Source of the DNA: SVTX01 sp045632305
Lineage (GTDB): Bacteria; Bacillota; Clostridia; Oscillospirales; CAG-272
Direction of reading: 5' to 3'
Length of the DNA: 19,344 nucleotides
Assembly (NCBI GenBank): GCA_045632305.1
Contig: JAZQWL010000017.1
Coordinates: 1-19,344, forward strand
Shown here piece after piece: positions 1 through 5,563 of the stretch; within the stretch, counting starts at the first letter, position 1; each line of letters opens with the position of its first letter. A program made the translations under genes and the position numbers. The notes below the pieces were generated by a model. It was not told where the DNA came from. It made no database searches and saw nothing but the letters and a program-made list of their open reading frames with translations.

Positions 1-827
1 AGGTTCTCACCAAGCTCAACCGCTTCGGGAGTAAGATTTTCGATATGGTAAAGACCAACCGCACCGTTGGATGCCGTAGCCGCACCGAAGTCCTTAAGAT
101 ATGCGCAAGCAGCATCGTTAAGCTCATTTCCGATCCACTTATCAAGACCTACTACGTAAGGAACGTCTTCCATAACCTTCATACCGATTGCCGAGCCGAG
201 AAGCTGTGCTTCGGGCTTCTTTGTCGTCTGAACCTTTACAACCCAAGTAGCTTTTCTTCCTTCGTCGGTCAAAAGGCCAAAATAAGGAACGTAACCTACA
301 ATAGAGCCCATAATATCGATAATACCCGAGTTTCTGTTACATCTTGCACCGAGCACGGAGTTTGCATAAACAACCGCACTGGATTCCGCCCAAGAAAGAA
401 CTTCACCCTTCCCCGGCTTGTTGCCAACCTCGTCCATATAGCACGTGCAGGTAAACGCGTTCTTGTCCATAAGTCCGAGCTTGTCGAGCTGACCTTCATA
501 GAAATCCTGCTTTGTGTACATAAACTTGTTGAAAACAAGGTTCTGCAAGAAGTTCGCGGGAACGTTCTTGTCAACGGGACGGGGGTCAACCGAGAACTTC
601 TGACCCGAGCATACGTCAGCATCAAGGATCTGCTGCATAAGATCGTACACAGGGGACATCACCTTAAGACCGAAAGATGTTACAAGATGATTATATTTTG
701 ATGTGATAGGCACAAGCTTTTCTGCTTCGAAAGCATCACCGTACATCACGAGTGTTTTCATTACCTTTGCAAGCGTTTCGCCCTTTTCACCGTCGAGAAT
801 CGCCTGCTGTTCTTTTGTAAGAATCAT
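1..827 (-). CDS. acnX: aconitase X catalytic subunit (AcnX/DUF521), 3' end beyond window
   Basis: Reading leftwards from an ATG at 827 the frame stays open to the window edge (275 complete codons). The start is preceded by AAGAAAGGAAA. The N-terminus MILTKEQQAILDGEKGE, the TCTCY motif (residues 126-130) and the block WAESSAVVYANSVLGAR (146-162) are hallmarks of aconitase X, the Fe-S hydro-lyase family. Known members dehydrate cis-3-hydroxy-L-proline (bacteria) or mevalonate 5-phosphate (archaea). Some are fused to, and others encoded beside, a small DUF126 'swivel' subunit. There is no DUF126 domain at the N-terminus here, so it should lie downstream, outside the window, if present. The gene is last in a minus-strand run after an MBL hydrolase and an enoate-reductase-like protein, with a 113-base hairpin-rich gap before it. 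The substrate cannot be told from sequence; an unsaturated or hydroxy-acid degradation step fits the neighbours. Family assignment is secure, the reaction is inferred. Confidence 0.9.
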   Translation of the reverse strand, partial: MILTKEQQAILDGEKGETLAKVMKTLVMYGDAFEAEKLVPITSKYNHLVTSFGLKVMSPVYDLMQQILDADVCSGQKFSVDPRPVDKNVPANFLQNLVFNKFMYTKQDFYEGQLDKLGLMDKNAFTCTCYMDEVGNKPGKGEVLSWAESSAVVYANSVLGARCNRNSGIIDIMGSIVGYVPYFGLLTDEGRKATWVVKVQTTKKPEAQLLGSAIGMKVMEDVPYVVGLDKWIGNELNDAACAYLKDFGAATASNGAVGLYHIENLTPEAVELGEN

Positions 828-858
828 AATTTTTTCCTTTCTTAATTTAACGGAAACT

Positions 859-955
859 CATAACTTGCCGCAAGGCAAATATAACTGTGCGGAGCACAAT
901 ACAACTCGCCGTAAGGCGAATATAACTGCAATGAAACTCATCAGAGTTTCATTGC
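859..955. repeat. array of four short hairpins separated by AATATAACT-like spacers
   Basis: Between the reductase and acnX lie hairpins at 865-878 (TTGCC-GCAA-GGCAA), 887-897 (GTGC-GGA-GCAC), 906-919 (TCGCC-GTAA-GGCGA) and 928-955 (a perfect 12-bp stem with a 4-base loop). The first three are joined by nearly identical spacers, AATATAACT or AATACAACT. Read on the plus strand, two loops are GNRA tetraloops (GCAA, GTAA). The fourth hairpin overlaps the end of the reductase gene, whose stop codon falls in the loop/stem junction. A 14-base piece, ATAACTGTGCGGAG, occurs both in the array (881-894) and inside the reductase coding sequence (975-988). Possible roles are mRNA 3'-end protection between cotranscribed genes, attenuation of acnX, or a mobile palindromic repeat. 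None is proven. Confidence 0.75.
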
Positions 956-3010
956 TACGTCCCACGCACCCCAGATAACTGTGCGGAGATTACCAACCTT
1001 TGCCGCGTCACCGATTACGTGCACGTGACGGGATTTCTCAAATGCGGGGGCAGGATTGTAACCTACGGACATAATTACACTGTCGCAAGGAATTTCGAAC
1101 ATATTTCCGTCCTTACCCTTAACGGTTACGCTGCCGTCATTTACAGAGCAAAGCGCAGTTTCAAGGTGAACGGGAATATTATTTGTCTTAAAGTAATCAC
1201 GAAGATAGCTTGTGTTGGCAAGGCATACACCGGGTGTAACGATAAGGTCGTCCATCATCTCAACGATTGTGGGCTTCTTACCCTGCAAGCAAAGCTCGTA
1301 AGCGATTTCGCAACCCGTAAGACCACCTCCTATAACCACTACGTTATCTCCAACGTTCTTATTACCAAGCAAGAAATCAACTGCTTCGATCGCCTTGTCC
1401 GCTCCGCAAACGGGGATCTTACGCGCCTTGGAGCCCGTTGCCACGATAACCTCGTCAGCATCAAGTGCGTCGAGAGAAGTAACCTCTGTATTCATCTTAA
1501 CTGTAATCGGGAACTTTGCGATCTCGCGAATATACCAAGCAATAAGATCTCTGTCCTTTTCCTTAAAGGAGGGAGCCGCCGCCGCAATAAATACGCCACC
1601 GAGCTTGTCGCTCTTCTCGTAAAGAGTTACCTCGTGGCCACGCTTTGCACAAACGATTGCGGCCTCCATACCACCGATGCCACCGCCGATAACTGCGATC
1701 TTCTTTTTCTTCTTTGCGGGCTCAAGATGATACTTCTTTGACTGCATTGTTTCGGGATTGAGAGCGCAACGGGCAAGGCCCATTGTGTCTGTAAGTGCCT
1801 GAGTATTTGCGTGTCCCTTGGAGGATGAGAAGTTGAAGCAACCTGCGTGACAGCAGATACAGGGCTTGATGTCCTCAAGTCTATCTTCAATGAGCTTTGT
1901 GATCCACTCGGGGTCCACGAGGAACTGACGGGCAACGCCGACACCGTCGATCTTGCCCTCTGCAACTGCCTTCGCACCTGTTTCGGGATCCATTCTACCT
2001 GCACAAACCACAGGAATATCAACAAACTTCTTTATGTGAGCAACGTCCTCAAGGTTGCAGTTTTCGGGCATGTACATCGGAGGATGCGCCCAGTACCAGG
2101 AGTCATAAGTGCCGTTGTCCGCGTTAAGCATATCGTAGCCCGCATCCTGCAAATACTTAGCCGCTCTCTCGGATTCTTCCATATTACGTCCTACTTCGAC
2201 GTAATCCTCACCGGGCATAGCACCCTCGCAAAATCCCTTCATCTTGGACTCCACGGAGTAACGGAGGGATACGGGATAGTCCTCACCGCAAGCTTCCTTA
2301 ATTGCCTTTACTACTTCTGCGGCAAAGCGATAGCGATTTTCAAAGCTTCCGCCGTATTCGTCAGTACGCTTGTTGAAGAATTCAATTGCGAACTGGTCGA
2401 GAAGATAACCCTCGTGAACTGCGTGAACCTCAACACCGTCAACACCCGCTTCCTTACAAAGCTTTGCCGTCTTTGCGAACGCTTCGATGATCTCGTGAAT
2501 CTGATGTACCGTCATCTCGGGACATTCAATATCGTGTGCCCAACGGGATTTCTGAGGAGAGGGAGACGCAAGCTCGTGATTTGTATCAAGAATGGGCTTT
2601 ATAAGTGTTCTTGTAAACTTATTCTTATGAAGCGGTGCTACAAGCTCGGTAATTGCCCAGGAACGTCCCATACCCGCGGTCAACTGAACGAAGAGCTTAG
2701 CTCCCGTCTTGTGAATTTCATCCATAAATTCCTTGAGCTCTTTGAACATCTTGGGGTTCTGATAGAGCCACTTGCCCCAGAACGTATCGCGCAAGGGTGC
2801 GATACCGGGAATGATAAGACCTACGTTGTTCTGTGCTCGCTCAAGGAAGAGCTTTGCCGCTTCCTTGTCGAAGCCGCAGCCTGTAAGCTCGAACCAACCG
2901 AAGAGTGACGTACCACCCATAGGGCACATTACGATTCGGTTCTTAATTTCTACATCTCTGATTTTCCAAGGAGTAAATAACGCCTCGTACTTTTCGTTTG
3001 TGTTGCTCAT
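941..3010 (-). CDS. old-yellow-enzyme family FMN/Fe-S/FAD oxidoreductase (2,4-dienoyl-CoA / enoate reductase-like)
   Basis: A 689-residue protein with the domain order of FadH, BaiCD/BaiH and 2-enoate reductase. An N-terminal FMN TIM barrel (about 1-370) has the active-site stretch HEGYLLDQF. A [4Fe-4S] site follows at C384, C387, C391 and C415, and then a C-terminal two-dinucleotide-binding flavoprotein module with VIGGGIGG and VIGGGLTG. Such enzymes pass electrons from NAD(P)H via FAD and Fe-S to FMN and reduce an activated C=C bond in the cytoplasm. The chosen ATG (3010) follows GAAAGGAAA; an ATG ten codons upstream has no such site. The gene lies 30 bases after the MBL gene and before acnX, suggesting one catabolic route in which a hydratase/dehydratase and an ene-reductase act on the same acid or CoA ester. 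The spacing between the third and fourth Fe-S cysteines (23 residues) is longer than the roughly 11-12 expected for FadH. Substrate unknown. Confidence 0.9.
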   Translation of the reverse strand: MSNTNEKYEALFTPWKIRDVEIKNRIVMCPMGGTSLFGWFELTGCGFDKEAAKLFLERAQNNVGLIIPGIAPLRDTFWGKWLYQNPKMFKELKEFMDEIHKTGAKLFVQLTAGMGRSWAITELVAPLHKNKFTRTLIKPILDTNHELASPSPQKSRWAHDIECPEMTVHQIHEIIEAFAKTAKLCKEAGVDGVEVHAVHEGYLLDQFAIEFFNKRTDEYGGSFENRYRFAAEVVKAIKEACGEDYPVSLRYSVESKMKGFCEGAMPGEDYVEVGRNMEESERAAKYLQDAGYDMLNADNGTYDSWYWAHPPMYMPENCNLEDVAHIKKFVDIPVVCAGRMDPETGAKAVAEGKIDGVGVARQFLVDPEWITKLIEDRLEDIKPCICCHAGCFNFSSSKGHANTQALTDTMGLARCALNPETMQSKKYHLEPAKKKKKIAVIGGGIGGMEAAIVCAKRGHEVTLYEKSDKLGGVFIAAAAPSFKEKDRDLIAWYIREIAKFPITVKMNTEVTSLDALDADEVIVATGSKARKIPVCGADKAIEAVDFLLGNKNVGDNVVVIGGGLTGCEIAYELCLQGKKPTIVEMMDDLIVTPGVCLANTSYLRDYFKTNNIPVHLETALCSVNDGSVTVKGKDGNMFEIPCDSVIMSVGYNPAPAFEKSRHVHVIGDAAKVGNLRTVIWGAWDVAMKL

Positions 3011-3040
3011 AAATTTATTTCCTTTCAAAAAAATTTCCAA

Positions 3041-3709
3041 TCAAACCTCGGTTTCAAATCCGTCATAGGCAACCTCGACGCCACTCTTTGCCATATTCTC
3101 GCAAAGCTCCCCGTGTGAGGTGTGGAGCGTTCTTGCCATGTGGGTAATAATAACTCTCTTCATATAACTGTCAAGCGAGGATTTCATCTCGCGGATCATA
3201 CTAAGATTATTGTGCTCGAAAATTCTGTAATCGCCCGGAATGTCGCCGACCGTCGCGTCGAAGAGCATAAGGTCAACTCCGTTCTCCTTGATCGCCTCGA
3301 TCTCCTCAAACATAAGCCAACCGCCGTCAAGTCCGTAAAAGATCCTCTTCTCGCCGTCAAATATCATAAAATGCACGGTTTCGGTCGAATGATTCGCGCG
3401 AAAGGCGGTCACAGTATATTTTCCGATCTGCTTTGTTTCACCGTCGCAAAGCTCAACAAATTCCGCGCCTGAAAGGTATTTTATAGTCTCCTCGTTGTAG
3501 TGATCGGGATGCTTATGGGTGTTTATAATATATTTGATAGCATTTTTATCCTTGCCGAATTCCGCGAGCGCATCGGGAACGTCAGGCCCCGGATCGACGA
3601 GCAAAACGTCGTCTATAAGTGTGGAGCAGTTGCGACGGAAGCCGTCAACTCCCTTGTGAAGCGCCAAGCACCAATCCGCCGCGCCCGTACCTAAAAATGT
3701 TAATTTCAT
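3041..3709 (-). CDS. metallo-beta-lactamase-fold hydrolase
   Basis: A 222-residue cytoplasmic protein beginning MKLTFLGTGAADW, typical of PhnP/RNase Z-like MBL-fold hydrolases. The metal-binding signature THKHPDH gives H65, H67, D69 and H70. Further likely ligands are H107 (ANHSTE), an Asp in FDATVGD and H190 (ITHMARTLHTSHGE). The family hydrolyses phosphodiester, lactone or thioester bonds; nothing here fixes the substrate. The start at 3709 is chosen because GAGGT sits seven bases upstream and the LGTG beta-strand begins immediately; an upstream in-frame ATG adds ten poor residues and would overlap the promoter. It is the first gene of the MBL-reductase-acnX run and has a near-consensus promoter, so it probably serves the same pathway, for example by opening a lactone or releasing a product. 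Confidence 0.88.
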   Translation of the reverse strand: MKLTFLGTGAADWCLALHKGVDGFRRNCSTLIDDVLLVDPGPDVPDALAEFGKDKNAIKYIINTHKHPDHYNEETIKYLSGAEFVELCDGETKQIGKYTVTAFRANHSTETVHFMIFDGEKRIFYGLDGGWLMFEEIEAIKENGVDLMLFDATVGDIPGDYRIFEHNNLSMIREMKSSLDSYMKRVIITHMARTLHTSHGELCENMAKSGVEVAYDGFETEV

Positions 3710-3740
3710 AATGTTACCTCGTTTTGAAATCGTTGACATT

Positions 3741-3769
3741 ATTATAACATAAATTTATTTGATTTTCAA
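3741..3769 (-). promoter_or_regulatory. sigma-A-type promoter of the MBL-reductase-acnX operon
   Basis: On the minus strand TTGAAA (3764-3769) and TATAAT (3741-3746) are separated by exactly 17 bases, placing the transcription start about 25 bases before the MBL start codon. It lies just after the terminator of the upstream zinc-ribbon genes. Confidence 0.8.
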
Positions 3770-3774
3770 GAGGC

Positions 3775-3814
3775 AAAAAAGAAAAGCCCCCGATGATTAA
3801 ACAAATCATCGGGG
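3775..3814 (-). terminator. intrinsic terminator after the zinc-ribbon gene pair
   Basis: An 11-bp stem CCCCGATGATT/AATCATCGGGG with a 5-base loop is followed on the minus strand by CTTTTCTTTTTT. It sits directly after the stop codon at 3823. Confidence 0.88.
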
Positions 3815-3822
3815 TAAAATAT

Positions 3823-4299
3823 TTACCAAGTAGTAAGAAGAATAATTCCCACAACAAAAGCACCCGTTCCTGCAATAAGACGTTTAATGCCCGCAAAAAG
3901 CTTTTCTTCTCTATGTCGATTTGCCAAAGTAACAGAAAAACATGTTATTCCAAAACCCAACAATACTATCGACAAAATAAACGCAACTATAATACAACCG
4001 TATTCAAGATGCAAATATTCTATAATATACTCTCCTATTTTATAAATGTACGCCCAAACATATGAATACGCCACAGATATCCACAACATCGCCATGTATA
4101 ATATTGCAGAAACGTCAAACACAAAATTAAATACATTCAAACATTTTCCGCGTTTCGCTGTCGATGTATCAACCGATACCTTGGACTGATTTGAAATCGC
4201 AGCGTGTCCTTGAGCACTGTTACTAACCGCACAACCACATTTCATACACACAACGGACTCATCAAACAATTCATTTCCGCATTTTGTACAAAATTTCAT
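3823..4299 (-). CDS. zinc-ribbon membrane protein, hypothetical
   Basis: A 158-residue protein with an N-terminal zinc ribbon (C4, C7, C18, C21 in MKFCTKCGNELFDESVVCMKCG), a polar linker to about residue 50, and then roughly three hydrophobic segments (about 55-82, 98-125 and 138-157). The layout is that of the common Firmicutes 'zinc-ribbon domain-containing protein' with a membrane tail; no enzymatic function is known. GGGAGG precedes the ATG. It follows the 110-residue zinc-ribbon gene by 15 bases, and the first 25 residues of the two are nearly identical, so the pair arose by duplication of at least the ribbon, with diverged membrane parts. Confidence 0.8.
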   Translation of the reverse strand: MKFCTKCGNELFDESVVCMKCGCAVSNSAQGHAAISNQSKVSVDTSTAKRGKCLNVFNFVFDVSAILYMAMLWISVAYSYVWAYIYKIGEYIIEYLHLEYGCIIVAFILSIVLLGFGITCFSVTLANRHREEKLFAGIKRLIAGTGAFVVGIILLTTW

Positions 4300-4314
4300 T
4301 AGTGCCTCCCAAAA

Positions 4315-4647
4315 TTATTCGTTGTCGCAAAGCATAAGAATTCCGCCAACGAGAGATACGAAAAGCAAGGAGCAAACCTTGAATCCCGTACTTACGGGCT
4401 CGTTGTTTTTAATCTTCTTGCAATAAGAAACCGTCATCGGAATAGTCCATGCAAGAGGAATAAGCATCCAGCCCGATGCTACTGCACCAATAATCATGAG
4501 TATTTTAGCCGCCAATTTTAAACCGGAAGCATCGCTCTTCTGCGCTTTATTCTGCACTCCTACAGCGCCCTCAACAGCACAACCGCAACCCGTACAAATT
4601 ACCGCTTCATCAAATAATTCCTTGCCGCACTTAGAACAGAACTTCAT
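4315..4647 (-). CDS. small zinc-ribbon membrane protein, hypothetical
   Basis: A 110-residue protein beginning MKFCSKCGKELFDEAVICTG, with zinc ligands C4, C7, C18 and C21, followed by two hydrophobic segments (about 44-72 and 88-106). It is the first gene of a two-gene leftward unit with its paralogue downstream. GAGAGGT lies nine to ten bases before the ATG, and a perfect consensus promoter lies upstream. The ribbon probably faces the cytoplasm by the positive-inside tendency of the linker. Function unknown; the divergent ribbon-helix-helix gene may regulate it. Confidence 0.82.
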   Translation of the reverse strand: MKFCSKCGKELFDEAVICTGCGCAVEGAVGVQNKAQKSDASGLKLAAKILMIIGAVASGWMLIPLAWTIPMTVSYCKKIKNNEPVSTGFKVCSLLFVSLVGGILMLCDNE

Positions 4648-4676
4648 AAAAAATACCTCTCAACACATAAAATTAT

Positions 4677-4695
4677 ACTTAATTTGCTATTAAGT
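4677..4695. promoter_or_regulatory. 7-bp inverted repeat in the zinc-ribbon leader
   Basis: ACTTAAT-TTGCT-ATTAAGT is a perfect inverted repeat. It begins at about the predicted transcription start of the minus-strand promoter at 4702-4730, so it is either a 5' hairpin on the mRNA or an operator. No regulator can be assigned. Confidence 0.5.
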
Positions 4696-4701
4696 GATTT
4701 C

Positions 4702-4730
4702 ATTATACACCTCTCAACATCATTTGTCAA
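4702..4730 (-). promoter_or_regulatory. consensus promoter of the zinc-ribbon gene pair
   Basis: On the minus strand TTGACA (4725-4730) and TATAAT (4702-4707) are separated by 17 bases, a full sigma-A consensus. Its -35 is only five bases from the -35 of the divergent promoter at 4736-4764. Confidence 0.88.
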
Positions 4731-4732
4731 TA

Positions 4733-4764
4733 TATTTGTATTATATTTTGAATACAAATATAAT
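4733..4764 (+). promoter_or_regulatory. promoter and likely operator of the ribbon-helix-helix gene
   Basis: TTGTAT (4736-4741) and TATAAT (4759-4764) are 17 bases apart. A perfect 10-bp inverted repeat, TATTTGTATT (4733-4742) and AATACAAATA (4751-4760), covers the -35, the spacer and the first bases of the -10. This is the classic place for a dimeric repressor to block its own promoter. It also lies beside the -35 of the opposite promoter. Confidence 0.7.
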
Positions 4765-4806
4765 ATATACAATGGCACATGGAAATATTAAAATATAATA
4801 AAAGAG

Positions 4807-4998
4807 GTGATAAAAATAGCTAACAAAACGATCAAAATCAACAAAAAGGGCGAGGACGGTTACAAGTTGATTTCAATAAGAATAAAGGACGGAACATTGG
4901 ACGCCCTTGACGATATTGCGAAAAAAAGCAACCGCAGCCGAAATGAGATTATAAACATCATCCTCGAAAGCTCCATAAATGACATTGAAATAAATTAA
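4807..4998 (+). CDS. ribbon-helix-helix (CopG/Arc-like) DNA-binding protein
   Basis: An approximately 60-residue protein whose core ISIRIKDGTLDALDDIAKKS then NRSRNEIINIILESSI matches the beta strand, helix A, S/N-R-S turn and helix B of CopG/Arc/MetJ repressors, which bind operators as dimers or tetramers. The start is uncertain. There is no in-frame ATG, and a stop lies just upstream. The track-style start GTG at 4807 is part of the sequence AAAGAGGTGAT, which itself looks like the Shine-Dalgarno. An ATA codon at 4816 has the correct spacing from it. No toxin partner follows; a terminator comes directly after, so it is more likely a solitary autoregulator than an antitoxin. It is divergent from the zinc-ribbon genes. 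Confidence 0.78.
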   Translation: MIKIANKTIKINKKGEDGYKLISIRIKDGTLDALDDIAKKSNRSRNEIINIILESSINDIEIN

Positions 4999-5038
4999 AA
5001 GGCACAGACCGTTTTCGTCTGTGCCTTGATTATTTTTT
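4999..5038 (+). terminator. intrinsic terminator of the ribbon-helix-helix gene
   Basis: A perfect 11-bp stem AAGGCACAGAC/GTCTGTGCCTT with a 7-base loop is followed by GATTATTTTTT, directly after the TAA stop. Confidence 0.9.
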
Positions 5039-5077
5039 CGGGCGATCCTTGAATCGCCCCTACGGAGATTGTTATAA
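5039..5077. repeat. palindromic intergenic repeat, copy 1
   Basis: GGGCGAT-(6)-ATCGCCC followed by CTACGGAGATTGTTATAA. It shares its flank with copy 2 at 5113-5152 while the stem sequence differs. The pattern of a GGGCG-type palindrome followed by CCCTAC resembles short dispersed repeats common between genes of gut Clostridia. Confidence 0.75.
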
Positions 5078-5112
5078 CTCTCCATTCTGCACTCCATACG
5101 TACCCAAAAAAA

Positions 5113-5152
5113 CGGGCAGATATGGAATCTGCCCCTACGGAAATTGTTATAA
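5113..5152. repeat. palindromic intergenic repeat, copy 2
   Basis: GGGCAGAT-(5)-ATCTGCCC followed by CTACGGAAATTGTTATAA, in direct orientation to copy 1. The stem differs from copy 1 at paired positions on both arms, so base pairing is kept. Similarity may continue loosely past the core (CTGCACTCC against CTGCACCCC). Confidence 0.75.
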
Positions 5153-5215
5153 TATAATTACAGTTCTTCACTGCACCCCTGTTCCAAAAAAATTTTAAAA
5201 TTTTCCCCCGTTCTA

Positions 5216-5273
5216 TTGACAAATCCATTTGCATATGATATACTATATTTAACAATTAGGTTAAATGTTAAAT
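5216..5273 (+). promoter_or_regulatory. promoter and operator of the sdpR-sdpI operon
   Basis: TTGACA (5216-5221), a 17-base spacer and TATACT (5239-5244) form a strong promoter. Directly downstream, ATTTAAC-N6-GTTAAAT (5247-5266) is a perfect inverted repeat, with a further GTTAAAT half-site at 5267-5273. Position over the start site fits autorepression by the ArsR-type protein encoded next. Confidence 0.8.
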
Positions 5274-5287
5274 AACAGGAGGACAAA

Positions 5288-5563
5288 ATGGGACTTCAAA
5301 ACACCTTACGCGCCCTCTCCGATCCTATACGCCGCGATATTTTAAACCTGCTGAAAAGCGGAAGAATGTCGGCGGGCGACATCGTGGATCACTTCGAGGT
5401 GACGGGCGCATCAATTTCAAGACATTTGTCCGTTTTAAAGGACGCAGACCTTATCCGCGATAAGCGGGAGGGCAAATTCATTTATTATGAGCTTAACGCC
5501 TCGGTGCTCGAGGAAATTATGCTCTGGATCACGGATCTGAAAGGAGATAGCCGCAATGATTAA
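5288..5563 (+). CDS. sdpR: ArsR-family winged-helix repressor, SdpR-like
   Basis: A 91-residue protein covering a complete ArsR winged helix: the SDPIRRDILNLLKSGRMSAGDI helix region, recognition helix TGASISRHLSVLKDADLI, and beta wing DKREGKFIYYELN. No metal-binding ELCVCDL-type motif is present, so it is not a classic metal sensor. AACAGGAGGACAAA precedes the ATG. The next gene encodes an SdpI-type membrane protein and overlaps it by eight bases, the arrangement of Bacillus subtilis sdpRI. There SdpR represses the operon until membrane SdpI, on meeting the SdpC toxin, sequesters it. Autorepression at the inverted repeat 5247-5273 is inferred. Confidence 0.88.
   Translation: MGLQNTLRALSDPIRRDILNLLKSGRMSAGDIVDHFEVTGASISRHLSVLKDADLIRDKREGKFIYYELNASVLEEIMLWITDLKGDSRND

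Noticed and set aside
45..701. 218-residue plus-strand open frame
   Set aside because: It lies antisense to acnX, which has clear family motifs; low-complexity translation and no ribosome binding site.
859..955. CRISPR-like array
   Set aside because: Units are about 20 bases with self-complementary, non-unique contents and there are no cas genes; these are hairpin repeats.
1847..2908. 353-residue plus-strand open frame
   Set aside because: Antisense shadow of the old-yellow-enzyme gene; no recognisable domain and no start signal.
4807..4998. antitoxin of a toxin-antitoxin pair
   Set aside because: A strong terminator and then repeats follow directly; no small toxin gene is adjacent on either strand.
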